Shown here: positions 23,291 to 36,293 of the stretch, in pieces
Position numbering within the stretch: the stretch's first letter is position 1
How the letters are laid out: every line of letters begins with the position of its first letter
DNA from: Reticulitermes lucifugus
Lineage: Eukaryota > Arthropoda > Insecta > Blattodea > Rhinotermitidae
Length of the DNA: 39,257 nt
Reading direction: 5' to 3'
Assembly: GCA_026260175.1 (NCBI GenBank)
Contig: JAKCWW010000216.1
Coordinates: 47,350-86,606, forward strand
The notes under the pieces: generated by a model
Database searches by the model: none
What the model was told of the DNA's origin: nothing
The model's input: the letters and a program-made list of their open reading frames with translations, nothing else
Made by a program: the position numbers and the translations under genes

Positions 23291-26200
23291 AAAGGACTGT
23301 AGTGTTTAGAATACATTTACAAATTCCTATATTAAATATATGTAAACGGTTCTGAACACACGCATACCAATCCTCCCACACGAGGGACTAGTCACGTTCT
23401 TCATTCCTTGCCGACTGCTGTAGAAACAGAAAAGTTTTCTCTTTTAGTAAGAGGTCTAGTAGGTCACGACTTTAAAAATATGACTATATAAAATGACATA
23501 TGTGCCATATAAGGATAGCGAGCTTAAATTCTTTATTTATTTTATACACAGGATTTAACTTTTTGGTGTGCAATAACACTGAAGCTTGAGGAATGAATAG
23601 TGTGTGTCCATGCTGTGTTGCGAAATCTGACATTTGCGTACTGTAAGTGTGATCATGTTTTAAAGACAGTAATGTTTATTTCATGTAAAATGTCAGAAGC
23701 TTCTAAAACCGTCATTGAAGCTTTTTCTTCACACAAAAGATATCAAGTGTGTCTTTTGTACTTTTTGTTTCTTTATTTTATAGGTATAAATTGATTATTT
23801 CTGGCTTCGTACCAGTTCAAATGAACTTCAGCCAGCGGCGAATAACTGCATGTGAATTTAGTGCAAGTACTACAATGGAAGATTTCACTTCAGTCCGCAA
23901 GTATGTATTTTTAGTTTAGAAGATTTCAGATCTAAGGTTTCTTTTGCATTAAAATAGAAAGACGGATTTGAATTACTGCAAAACTATCTCAAACACGGGA
24001 TCGATTTGTGTTTGAAAATAGATGTGCAAAATTGGTTGCCGAGGGCCGGAATTTCTATTGTACGCCGTCTACCGAACATGCTTTTGTAATATATAAGAAA
24101 AATACGACTACGTTTAAAAAGTTATAGAAGCTTCAGCTTTTGCCTACATGTTTGTGTCAACAACTTCTTTCATTATACTCGGCATATGAAACAATATCCA
24201 CATTCAGCATAGCTATCATGCCGCAGTTCCTTCTTCACGCGTTTTTACTCCCACTATTCCTCTAAACAAATGCTGTGTCCATAAAGAAGTAGCATCTGTA
24301 TATATTGTACTGTTTATGATATTATTCTTTATTTATTTTGACCTTTCACGGTCTCGTTTCCATATCCTCAAAAATGCCACAAAATACTGGGTTAGTCCTC
24401 CTCGGATTTACTTAACATGTCACTTTAGAGGAATGTAGGCCTATCCTCCTCCTTAGACAAAGACTTAATCTACACATTTGTAACTTCTTGCTTGAAATCA
24501 TCCATTTTAGGCCATTTGTAAGAGATTACCCTTAGTTGGGATTCGAAATTGAAATTATGGAGGACTTGACAGAGCGACGTGGCCAGAGATAATATGCTAA
24601 GTGTGCATTTCGTAGTTTGTTACACGGACAAGTGTCAGATCACTTTGTGACCACTGCTCTTTCGTTGCTTAGTAAATTTCTATACATACAGCAATTACCA
24701 CGGCTCGCCAAGACGAAAATGTATATAAAACTGTTCAACAGAATTAGGATATATGTTAGTGATACTGTCTTTCGTGTCATTTCCTTCGTTTAAACGCTGG
24801 TTTTTTAAAAAAAAACTGAATCACTTTCCATGATTTTGTATTCTGTTTCGGTACTTTGGTTTTTCGTTTGGTTCCATCTGTGTAAGTTATGTTTGTGTAT
24901 TTGTGCTTATAATGTAACTGGCTATTAGGCTGTTGCGACAGCAAGCGAATGAGAAAGAATTGATTATAACTCGGAAAGCGGTTAAATTCAAGGAAATAGG
25001 AAGGTAAAATAGTTTTTTTGTTAGTACGCAAAATAGGCTAATGACCAACACCTGCTGATTACGTTACATCATGATAAGGCAGCGTAATTATCTGTACTCC
25101 TGAATAATAGGTATTTATTCAGGCCAGAAGTTAAGCTAATTTCCTGGTTTTCGTCAGGCCCTGCCACTATGTCTGCATGTGTCATAGGCTTGCCTTAAAG
25201 ACGTCAATAATTTTTCTAGGTTTCTCTGTCACAAGTCATAATAATGTTTTATTCAATACTACTCAGTAGGAGCAGTAGATACAGCGTCGTTACGTAGCAC
25301 AATAAAAAGAGTTATACCGAAATCTGCAATGAGTTTAGACGTTTCTCATATCATAATTTGAATGATAGAAGCAGCTAATTGCTTAACTTATTTAACGATT
25401 CTTTCTCATTTAATTATGCGTCTTAAGATTATGTGAAAGATGATGGAGAAATGAAAAATAATCTAGAAGTAATCGCCGCTTACTTTAAGATGCATAAGAA
25501 TACGATCCTTGGAAAAAAATTAGGAAAATTATGGAAAACATTTCTCCAAGACACTCAGCCTCTGGGTCGAGGATCCAAACCTGGTTATCCTGAATATTAA
25601 TAAGAAGTCTTAACTACCGATATGAAAAGCTATTTCTACATATACCCGGGTGTCACGTGAACACCGTCAAGAATAACAACAGCTTCAATGCTGAGTGCGA
25701 CAAGCCTCTACCCATGTTTTTGTCCAGGTCTTTTATTCATGCCTTCTTTTCACTTCCTTCTTCTCCCTTTCTTCATGTTAAGAAAAGAAGGCCAGCTACG
25801 TGCTTGCATCTCCTTTGGGCCTTCTCCCTCAAATAATTCGTCGCCTGGAGAATCTTACGCCAGAAGCTTCTCTTTCGTGCCTGCATCTATGTGATAAGTC
25901 CCTGCGCCATCTTTCTTGATACCTACACAATTTGCTTATTAGGGTAAGGGTTTCCATCAACACCCAAACTGGGTAACAATGAGATCATATCAGATTCTTC
26001 AAAGACGTGTTACTCTTTCACCAAAACAAATATAATTCCTTGTTTGTCAGAAGAGTACGATGTCATGTAACTTTCTGTACAAACGACAGACGAACTATCT
26101 GATATCGAAAAATAAATCCGCAGTACAGCTTTGGGAAAATTTTTCACTGGCAGCCAATTCACCAGGTTTATAGGCCACACAAATGTTTCGATATGAAATT

Positions 26201-26734
26201 AATTAATTTCAATTTTAAGGGATTCATAACCGTGCATTGAGCAATTAGATATGATATGGAAATAAAATGTACCTCCCTGAAAATGGCTACACAAGTGGTA
26301 GAAACATGTACGAGGTATATGTTATGTATATATGGTTTTATTCACTTACGTGCATCTGTTGGTTTTGATATCATATCCAAGCTTCAGTTTATTTCTTCCA
26401 TTCGTACATAAAAGAAATTATAGCAGAATAACAGGCTCACTGCTGTCGAAGCAAATTTTACCTGTACTTCTTGCCTCACATTCGTATCACAGGGATTGAC
26501 GCCAAGTTATGTCATTATCGCAGGTAGAGAGGGTGAGATTTCGACGCACGTAGGTTAAGTGAAAAATATGAAAGCACTAATTCGGCTTTGGGGCCTTAAG
26601 GGCTAAGCGCTCTGGCGAAAAAGAAGTAGGTACTGTCGAAAGTAAGATATGTTGTAGAAAGTATGACATCGTTGTTATTATTAGGCTTTCTTTAAGAAGT
26701 ACAAAAAGAGCGCCTTATGTGAAGAACATGCCCG
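23291..26734. other. Unannotated AT-rich stretch
   Basis: No supported gene. The ORFs at 23600-23794, 24777-25031 (minus, 84 codons) and 25688-25894 have biased composition and no recognisable domain. I see no repeat or RNA gene. Confidence 0.5.
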
Positions 26735-27440
26735 TCTGTCTATCGGTTATCTAGCATCAGCGACTAAACCGTTAATCGGATTTTCATAAAATTCGTTATA
26801 TGAGCGCTTTATCCAAGTTATAGACCATTTTTTAATTTCACGAAAATTGGCGCCGTGAGAGTCATGTTCCAATTAAAGGAGTAAAAAATTTGTACCCGTA
26901 ATTAAACATTTCTGACAAGCTGTAGGTAAAATTCGGTACAAAAAAAATTTATATGATGCTGTTAAATAATTAGGATTTTTGTGAAAATCGGGGAAGTAAA
27001 TCCATATTTTACTTCAGGGTATAAATTAAAGCTTGCCCTTGTTTTTTTCCCCCCATTTTACTTCCGATGTATTTAAAATTCGGTAATGCGAATACCCACA
27101 GTAGCTTATTGAGAGACTGTGAGTTTCGCGAAAATTCGGGCAGTGAAATTTACACTTTACTTAAATATGTCAATGAAATTTTTCAAGTACTTTATGTACT
27201 TTTCATCCGATTTGGAGAACTTTGGTAGAGAAGATTTTCAGGGAAGTCATTTTATGTTTCGTAACAATTGGTGCAGTAGGAATCACACTTTATTTAGAGC
27301 TGCAAATACGTTTCTGTCCCTATATTCCATATTTATTGTCTCATTTGAGTAAAATTTCTTAAACTGTATTTAATAACATTGTTGAGTATTTATGGCATTC
27401 GCGAAAATAGACAGAGAAGAGGACATTATTTTTTTTGAAA
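26735..27440 (+). repeat. Decayed tandem array, about 140 bp per unit, about five units
   Basis: Two landmarks recur in step. Landmark 1 (TTTCGCGAAAATTSGG-like) appears at about 26834, 26975, 27123, 27256 and 27397. Landmark 2 (TAAAATTCGGTA-like) appears at about 26787, 26927, 27071, 27217 and 27350. Intervals are 133-148 bp and the order is constant. Individual matches are strong in places: GTTTCGCGAAAATTCGGGCA (27122) against GTTTCGTAACAATTGGTGCA (27256), each followed by GT, AG or TG then TTTACACTTTA or TCACACTTTA. The array begins just after CCCGTCTGTC (26738). No coding potential is seen; the 77-codon ORF at 27119-27352 spans parts of two units. Confidence 0.65.
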
Positions 27441-29039
27441 GTAAATGAAGTTAAAATGACGCATGTGCTGTGAAGCATGTGGTATTTAGGAAGTGAAGAA
27501 CGCCTTCTGAAAGTCTGTGTACTAAGTCACAGTGTACATTATTTGCATTCTAGTTATTGTTAAACAAGTTCCGGAGTATAAACCTCTCGTATTACTTTAC
27601 GATATTACACGGTCCTTCTTCGTACTAGACGGTTACGGGTTGCGAGAACGTTATAACAGTAGGTCGCCTTCAGTTGGTAGTCTTACTGATTGACTGATTG
27701 ACTGGAACCTTCTTATCCCACATCGCCCATCATCGGTATTTCCTGTTCTGGAAGTGATATTCCTCAAACATTTGTCTTCGATTTCTGCGATTTGCTGAGA
27801 CAACGAAGCAGGGTGTATTGCCTTTGGATGACCAATCTTTCTTAGACGATATTGCATAATTCTCATTATTTAAAATTAATTAAAATTGCTTTGGGGAAAA
27901 TATCCGCAGATTTAAACTCTGAAATCGTCACATACGTTGGGTCAAAACTTTTTTTAATTCTCGTTAAAGCTATCAGAAGAGAATTTGGTTTCGTCCAAAT
28001 TTTACGTACATATACTCTGCTTTCACGGAAAGTATAACGTAACTGTTACAACTGGACAGAAGCAAGTGAAGCTTGAGAAGGCATAGACAAATTTAGGTTG
28101 ACGGCACAGCTGCACTGAAGAAAATGTGACCTTTCAGTTTTCTGATGTCTGAATGTTTTAATACATTTACGTTTACTTTCATTAAGAGGCGACGTTCATG
28201 GGGATTAACCCAATATTCGGCTGCACGATTAATTAAATGGAGCGTAGAGATAACCTTAAAATTTTTCTTCAACACTGTATCTATTAATCGTACATGAAAA
28301 TAAATGAGACTTCCAAATGCAGCATTTTCAAACGGGTTCAATTTCTTTGATTGATTTTTTTAATTAAACACAAAAACTAGACCTAATTTCCAAGGTTTTT
28401 TTCTGTTACCTTAACATGCAGCTTAGGACCGATTTTGAAGACCTAGCAGGAAGGGTTAAACCACAGGTTGACTTTTGCCTATTCCTGAGGCGAAGTTTTT
28501 CGTAAAGGTATTCCTCCAGAATGACTATTCCATTTTCGCTACTAGAACTGTCTGATTTTAAACGCTTTGTATATGCCAGTTTTCGTGCATTCCTTACATG
28601 AAGGGCACTAAATTACAGCATAATGGGGAAGTTTTACCTCTCATATTTCCAGTCCAAATCTATAAAATTTAATTCATTTGAAGATTAAAATTAATCTACA
28701 CTATATACAGAGTTCTTCCTTCACAGAGAACACGGTATTATACCTTTACAAAGAACAATCATGAACGCTGTAGAGAGAACCAGTTGCTCGTTCATTTTGA
28801 CAATCATACAGAACGCATAAATACAGTGTAGACAAAAGTCAGGGATTAAGTGTTAAGCCCGGCAGCACACGTATTAATCACTAGGCTTTAAAATGCATAC
28901 GGTGTTTGGAGGTTTCGTAAAGGCAGATAGGTGAATTTAACCTTGGTGTTTTAATGGTTATATATTATGTATTATTTAATTAATCTTGATTACTAATTAA
29001 GAAATATAGAACTTTTCTTTCTTACTCTGACCTCTTTCT
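27441..29039. other. Unannotated AT-rich stretch
   Basis: ORFs at 27651-27866 (minus), 27852-28037 (plus) and 28093-28341 (minus, 82 codons) have no recognisable domain. A short GATT/GACT run lies at 27686-27702. Otherwise I see nothing here. Confidence 0.5.
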
Positions 29040-29220
29040 TCCTATGCATGTGGGTGTAGAAGTTATTGTTGCAGTCACTGGCGAGCACACACACACAGTC
29101 GGTAGGAATTCTCTGGACGAGGGATCGGCCCGTCGAAGATACTTCTACCTGACAAGAGACAGACATCCATGCTGGTGGCGGGATTTGAACATGCAATCCC
29201 AACAAGCGAGCGGCCGTATA
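29040..29220 (-). mobile_element. SINE-like element with tRNA-like head
   Basis: On the minus strand a head of about 50 bp runs from near 29218: GGTTATACGGCCGCTCGC, then a B-box-like TGTTCAAATCCCGCC (about 29176-29190). The B box matches the consensus well; the A-box part is weak. The body continues leftward and ends near a short (GT)n run (minus of 29085-29097) and an A-rich side. It differs from the SINEs at 18581 and 36010, so it would be a third family. The overlapping 101- and 68-codon ORFs are not credible genes. Confidence 0.5.
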
Positions 29221-31499
29221 ACCAGAAATATACGAGTAGAACCTATCTAATACAAATAAAAATAGTAACTTGTTGAATTTATAAAACAGTTTTAGCAAAC
29301 AAAGATATTATTGTTTTCTAGCACATGGGAATGTAGAACAGAAATTCCAAATGAAGTCCTTTTAATCTCATAAATATTAAGCTCCGATTTTAGTCAATTT
29401 TTATTTACTGCATCTAGCTTCATAAAAATGTGTTTTTCTTTATTCAATGAATATAGAACAAAATTATGCTTGGAAAATGTTTTTTATTTGTGATTTATTT
29501 AACGACTCTGTCAGTGGCTTATCCTACTGTGCACGTGTAAGTGACATTGCACATCTCGCAGTATGGTCTATACTTACGAAAATGTGCCTGAATATAGCCG
29601 AAAATGTCAAATGAAGAATGTTACAGTAGGGCACCATTGTTCAAAGAATTCAATTGATGTGCTGAATTCTCCTGTTATTTGTTGTGCCTTACAATCCTTC
29701 ACAGTACAAAGCGGTTAAACTATTTAAAAAAATCAGTATGTGAAAATATATGCACTTATGTACATACGTGTGTTTTTGACTCAAAATATGTTAGTGCTAC
29801 ACATATTTTCAGTCTGAACCTAGAGAAGCGTCCTGATCCGGGGCGCATTTCACAGCCAGTGACATAATTCAATTCACTTCAGTAACCATTTATATATGTG
29901 CAGGGTTAACATCATAAATGCAAATACAAAAGCAGCACAAATGCAGAAATATAACACTAATACACAAAAACAGGCACCAACATACAAAACACGTAACAAC
30001 AAAACGGGATAAATTAAGTGCAGGATTAACAGTCTCATAACACTCCATAAAATTACATTAAACTCTTATTTATGCATGTGCCGTCCCAACAACAACAGAG
30101 TTTAAATGACAATATGTCAGTAATACATTAATTAAACGAACGTACTAAAACAGAGACAAATACTGCTGAGTAAAAACACAAAGCAGTAAAAGCAAATTTG
30201 TACCAAATTATGGCAGAATATGTTTTAGAGAAAGAATTGGTGGATGTCGAAATCACTTCACAACAGGTCGGCAGCTTAATCGCGTATAGGCGAAGGGCAA
30301 TTTTTGTAAACAATGGTAAACATGGATAAGAGAAGAAAAGAAAGCACTCAGACAGCTGTAAGATCTAAGAAGAACGATGAATATTTTGAACCCGAACAAA
30401 TATTATAAAGCCAGTTCATCAATGTTGTGCCTTAGACTTCACTGCCTTGTTACACATTAAATTAAACATATAAATATATACGGTTCTAATGCCTATTCTT
30501 CGTCCTTCCCACCAGATAGAGGAATGTTAACTTAGTTAACTTTTTCAATCAGAATCTAGCATTGGCTCAGGTAATCAAGGAATTCCCCGCCTTGTATGGT
30601 ATATGAATATGTACTGCCATGTTCAATAAAGCCTGGTAATGAATCCTGCCCTCCACCAGACAAGTTAAATCAACATTCTCTAATACGCATATCATAAATT
30701 GAAGATAATACATTGTAGTATTTTTTGCTCATCCGCGCCTAGAGCTACCCCTTTAGGTTCTATATGTTTATATTTCCCAACGCCTGTAATGTCCCACAAA
30801 TCCCAGGTTCTGTCATCCGATCGCTCTCATAATTACGTAGCGAAATTGACAAATTATATGTTTTTGTATAACAATGTACTTGCCCGAAATTATTATTAAT
30901 ATTCTAATCCGAATTTGTCAATTTTCTACGACATAATCAGAAACGGTCACTATGCCTAATGTAGATTAACGGTAGGGGATACACACCAGAGCAATATTCA
31001 GTAAAACTGAAAACAAAAGCCTACAAAAACATTAGTTTTGTTACGTTGAATAGAGGTGGTTTAAAATTAGGCATAGAGTGTACAATTTAATATCTGGATT
31101 ACCTCTGTGCTGAAAGCGAACTCAGAATTATTATGCATTAAATTACACAAAACAGAGCACAGGTCGGGTGGACGTATGAAAATTAATGGAAGACGCAGCG
31201 CGTATCCAAGCTAAACGCAAAAACAGGAAAACAAATGCCTGTTTTCACACGTGGGTTGTTAATTCATACCACCGTTTTAATTAAATGCAAAACAAATTTT
31301 ACATCATAAAATTTAAAAATAATATATTTCAAACAACAGAAAATATAAGTGGACCTACTTACATTTCGATAGAAATTCCAGACTCCACGGACAGTATTTC
31401 CTTTCGAGAAGCCACTGGTCTCAAACTGTGAATAAATATCACCGTCTTTAAAATATGGAGAATCATTAATGTGTTGTAAGAAAACTTTCTGGAATACGC
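29221..31499. other. Unannotated stretch with an A/C-biased segment
   Basis: No supported gene; ORFs of 61-66 codons lack motifs. The segment 29905-30110 is markedly A- and C-rich on the plus strand (many CAA, ACA and GCA words). GCAGGGTTAACA near 29901 recurs as GCAGGATTAACAG near 30021. A short hairpin AAAACAGG/CCTGTTTT lies near 31220-31245. Confidence 0.5.
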
Positions 31500-31640
31500 C
31501 ACGGAAGGAATAGCATGGAAAAGAGTTGTAGGTAGGAGGATAATATTAAAATGGAGCTTATGGGAATGGATTGTGAAGATTTGGACTGGACTGAATACGT
31601 TAAAAAAGGATCAGTGTTCAGAGTTTCTGAACAGGATATT
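31500..31640 (+). mobile_element. Decayed LINE remnant, C-terminal ORF2 tail
   Basis: From about 31533 the plus strand reads EDNIKMELMGMDCEDLDWTE. This fits the insect LINE tail pattern EDNIKMDLRE.G.D..DWI. After a one-base frame change it reads KKDQCSEFLN, fitting AQDRDQWR.LVN. The region upstream (31500-31535) is too decayed to read, and no RT domain remains. It looks like the same type of tail as the fragment at 4605-4875, in the same orientation, but more fragmentary. Confidence 0.6.
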
Positions 31641-34600
31641 GAATATCCCGGTTATACAGAAAATTCGAACTGTCGTATAATTATAAACTGGAGAAGGAAG
31701 ACATATTGACGCAGTTTAAATATAGCGTATTTGAGTATAGTGTGACACACTCTTTAAGGATATTTGTATTTGTTTTCTCAATTGTGTTAGATCATTTATA
31801 TAAAACCATATGAAATGTTTTGGAAATGCCCTCTATTTGTGAAAAAATTCTACTTTTGCTTCCTTAAAGTACAACTAATTCACGTGATAAGAAAACTTGT
31901 TCACAATTTAACAGTCGCAAACATTTTGCATGTCGTATCAACGTGGCGGAAACCGAAGTGATAACAAATATTTAGCCCAATTTAAGTAAATGTAAATTAC
32001 ATATCATTTAAAGAGATATTTCAGATTCACCTATGCGACCAAACTTAATTTGTTTTTGATCAGGATAAATTTGTTTGTTTAGACAAACGGAGATTAGATT
32101 AGTTTAGCGTTATGTGTTTTAATACACTAACTACTTAGATGTGTTGATAACCACACTGTGAAACACATGCGGGTTGGCCAGTAGACATACAATTCAACAA
32201 CGACTCTGCAAATATGAACATAGCAAAACACTGTCTCAAAACCGGAGTCAGATTATATATGTACATATACTCTATACCGACATCTACATGTGTCACTTTT
32301 ATCGCGTCTCTGAGCGCGGCAGCTCCTACAGGATACACCGGCAGACGCAGGCTTTCTAAGCAATACATCTGCCGTGATCTGGGACACGATAGAAAGAACA
32401 CTGTACTACAAATCCCATACAGACCTTAGCCTTCATTTCCTTTTGCCTTACCTCTGTTGTGTGGCAAATTTATTTCTCTGCACGCCATGAACCCACATTG
32501 AATGATCAGCTATCTTTACGTCAGGTTAAGTTTGTAGGTTATGTAAATTTAGTGTTAGGTTTTTGAACGTTATTTTTATGTGAGATAGTGTATCTATACA
32601 CATGCATTCATGCCAGCAGCTTGGTGCATGGTCGTATAAGGGTTAGTATGGACTCAGGTATCAGATTAGTATGTAATATTAGTTTATATTTGTGCGTTTC
32701 CCGGCCTATTCTGAATAATACCAGTACAAGACAATTCTTCAATTCCTATGCGACTACCTCTGTGAAGTTTTTCTTGTTCCAATGTTATGATTATTTTTTT
32801 TCACGTGTACATGCAAATGGCCATTATTATAACAATTGTGGTGTATTTTAAGTTAAGGTCATTAGCTATCTGTATTAATGGGTTGGTCACAGATTTTTCA
32901 AAGTGTAACGTGAGTTTAGGTTTAGATATATTATGTCAGTTTACTATAAGCTAAGCTATAATACTGTAATTTGGTATTATAAATCACAAAATATATTTGA
33001 TATACCGGTATATATTTTACACGTATTTTAAGCGTATGAAATTATGGCATTATGGCGTCTTCTAAATTATCACGTGTCATCCTACAAGCCAACTTCGATG
33101 CCAGAGTTAATTCACACATCGGCTTCAATTATATATGTCTATGGTTCTATATCCTTCATCCTGTTCTCCCAATTGTTCTACACAGCATCGGTCAATCCAG
33201 ACAATAATTCATCTGGAAGGAGTCTTTTTCTTGATTTTCTGATTTTTATATTCCTCTTGCACATGAGAATTAGCATAAATCTACGCATTAATCATTATGT
33301 TATTTAAGCGTGTATAGAAAGTTTAATATTGGATTTGTTGTCGTAAATGCCTTGTAAAGGTACAAAATTTATATTAACTTAGAGTGCTTCATATATTTAG
33401 GGTAGAATAACGTGCAAGAAATGAATGTTAAGAAATTAATATGTGAAAATTCTCGTATTTGATCTTATTTTGGTTGCACACGCCTAGAAGCATATTTTGA
33501 ACTTTGCCTACGTATATTACAATGACAAATATTTGGTGGTTCTCAACACAGTTTCTTATGTTAAATGATGAATAAGAATTTTAAATACTTGTCCAGATCG
33601 TGAACTGCAAATATTATTGATAACAGAAAAGTTTAGAATTTATCTTTCTCCTAATTTTTTTCCGAACCTCTTTTCAATTTCTTACTATTTTTCTCGGAAA
33701 CTTAAATGTCGCAACGTTCTTAAATTTAAGATTTGAAATAATCACAGCTGTGTTGCTGAAAGTTCTAATTTTCTATGATATTACGCCTTTTCAACTGGTT
33801 ACAAACGTTTCGAAAAATCGTAAATGTATTGGAACATCGGTAGATATTTACCAGTTTACACGCCGTAACTTCCTAGAGACTTTAATCCTGAGTTTAAAAA
33901 TTGTTTATTACATACATACCAGTTATGATTTTGATTTTTATTCTGCACGGTCTTCCACTTGTAGATTATATTATAAAAGTATAAAAATATTACAGATGTA
34001 TTTGCTATTGTGTTAGTATTTTCTTTCATCTATGCTCGTAAATTAAATTTAAAATTTAATTCTGAAATTTCAAGAGAACCTCACCCAAAAAAATTTGCCT
34101 GCCTTTATATACGTGTTTGAGTCATGATTAGCTGTGGGCAAACATCATGAGGATTGGAAGATGAATTAAGTTTCTCAGGATCATTTGTAATGGTAGGGTT
34201 TGATGTTAATTCCATATGTTTATTTAATTTATCCTCTACTACTAGAGACTTATTTTTGAACTTTCGTGCTGCTAGTGGCTTGTTTTAGTGGTAGGTTATT
34301 TAAATGTAAGCGCACATAATTTTATCATAAACTTCACTGTAGTGTATAGTATGTATTGAGCATGGTCACGATAGCCTACAAAACACTTATAAATCACAAG
34401 TACTGAACAAAACCCTGCACTAACCAACGTAATGGGTGACCGAACAAGAAGACTCCAATATGATATTCTTTTGCTTCAACCACGTCGGAAAGGAAGCAGG
34501 CGTATCAAATAGCTACACCCACGGAGATTATGTTATGAGCTGCTTCTATATAAGACAAACGTCCGGGAGACATGCAAGCATGCTCTCACATTACGAACCA

Positions 34601-36009
34601 CAGTATATCTCTATATCTTGTTCACTTCTTCTGGAGGGTGCTGCCGGAAGGCAAAAGACAGCATTGATTCTCTATCCAAATAACTCTCTCAATCTGCTTG
34701 CTGCCCCCGCCCCCACCACCCTTACAGCCGTCACCGCAAAATAACTCACTAGAGTGATGATCTCAGACGTTAGGCTGAAGTATAGCGTATCCCTTCTTTT
34801 CCATGTGCTGGTGAGATAAAAGTTGTATAATGTTAAAAAAGTGACTTATTCTAGGGTGCATGGTTTTCCTTGGAGCTGAAAAATAAATTGCCTGCTTTCA
34901 AGAATCCATAAAGTTAAATACAAAACTCCGGCAATGGGCAATGCTCTAAATAATACATACTAATTATTAATGTGATTCATAATTATATTATTTTTTCCAT
35001 CTAAGCTTATATCTCTCAAATCATTTTATTCCTTCAGATACAAACAAAACCTTGTGTTCGTTTCTCTCTTTGCCATCCGTGCTACATGTCCCGTATATCT
35101 AACTTATTGTCTACATTTTCTGCCCCAACAATATTTGGTGCAGATTAAAATTTTATATCTCATTACGTATGTTTATATACTTGGTGAAGCCTAAAATTAT
35201 GAAATTTATCATGACATATTTTTCGTTTTTTCTGTTACTTCCACACCCTTCTCAATACCACCATGTTCCCGAACACTCTCAGTCTTGACGTATAGGACCA
35301 TATTGAGAAGAAAAAATTACAAGTAATTATACTCTATAGTTTTCGTTGGAGCTGGAAAGACAGAACGGTACATTCATTGGTTGGTATCATACCAAGAGAA
35401 CAAACTAAAACCGATCGCCCTCCGCTGACTTGATGCTGACACTCACTAACGTCTATATTAATACAAAATAATACGATGTAACGCAGACGGTATTGTCTGA
35501 AACAGCTGGTTTTCAAATTACCTAAATTTGTTGTGGATTTTACACTTGCGAAACTGTATGAGAGACCTGTTTGAAAATCTAACCATAGATGGTAGTGGTC
35601 TATCAAAATATGCCTTAGTAAAGGAGAGTGTGATGATGCATACTAGACGATATTAGCACAGGATAGGGTTTAATGGAGGAGGAGGGGGTTATGGCAACAT
35701 TGATGAAGCTTTGTGATCCGTAAAAGCTGAGAATACCTTGACTGCCGACACAGATATCAGGAATTAAAGGAAGGCTGTATAATATGAAGCTAGCATTGAA
35801 ATAAAATGTTACGATGGACAAACTACATTGAAATACCTTAAGAGAAAAAATTCGTCGATAACTAAGCCCTCTATTAGATAACGACTTCATAAAGTTCATC
35901 CACCTCTATCCCCATAACCTAACTTCTTAAGATCTACCGCCATATCATCGTCTTTAACTAATTTTGGTCTTCCACCTTACCGCTTTCCAAGGAAAATAAA
36001 TTAAAATTG
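31641..36009. other. Unannotated AT-rich stretch
   Basis: No supported gene. ORFs of 61-102 codons occur (the longest, 34436-34744 plus, 102 codons), none with a recognisable domain. Overlapping ORFs on both strands at 32135-32429 cannot all be real. A perfect AT palindrome with 10-bp arms lies at 34041-34061. Otherwise I see nothing here. Confidence 0.5.
34041..34061. repeat. Perfect AT palindrome, 10-bp arms
   Basis: AATTAAATTT (34041-34050) and AAATTTAATT (34052-34061) are exact reverse complements around a single A. This may be chance in AT-rich sequence. Confidence 0.7.
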
Positions 36010-36293
36010 TTCCTATACCTCCATAAAGACATATAGGGGAACTAAATTTATAGCTCGACTCATCTTTAACCTCGACACTAGGTGGAGATAAGTAGTTAAA
36101 CCACGCCCCTGTTGCTTTAGCCTGGAAACGAACCTTCGTACCAATTGAATAGGACGCTTGGTGGGCTCCATATTTGGTCAGAACAATTTCAAAAAGATAA
36201 AAATCTGTTGCTCTTGGCGGAATTCAAACCATGGATCGCCCAACCCGTAGCCTAGTCACTATAACAACGACACTATTCCGACTACCCCGCCTT
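36010..36293 (-). mobile_element. tRNA-derived SINE
   Basis: The head lies at the right end on the minus strand: GGCGGGGTAGTCGGAATAGT (from 36291), then GTTATAGTGACTAGGCTACG, then a B-box-like GGTTTGAATTCCG (36218-36230). Length and order fit a tRNA-derived head with an RNA polymerase III promoter. The body runs left to about 36010 and is shared with the truncated copy at 17550-17745. No target-site duplication is clear. Confidence 0.7.

Noticed and set aside
31220..31245. AAAACAGG/CCTGTTTT hairpin as a terminator
   Set aside because: No gene precedes it and rho-independent terminators do not apply in a eukaryotic setting.
34436..34744. 102-codon ORF in a somewhat GC-richer patch
   Set aside because: No recognisable domain, signal peptide or splice context; it is of a length expected by chance in 39 kb.
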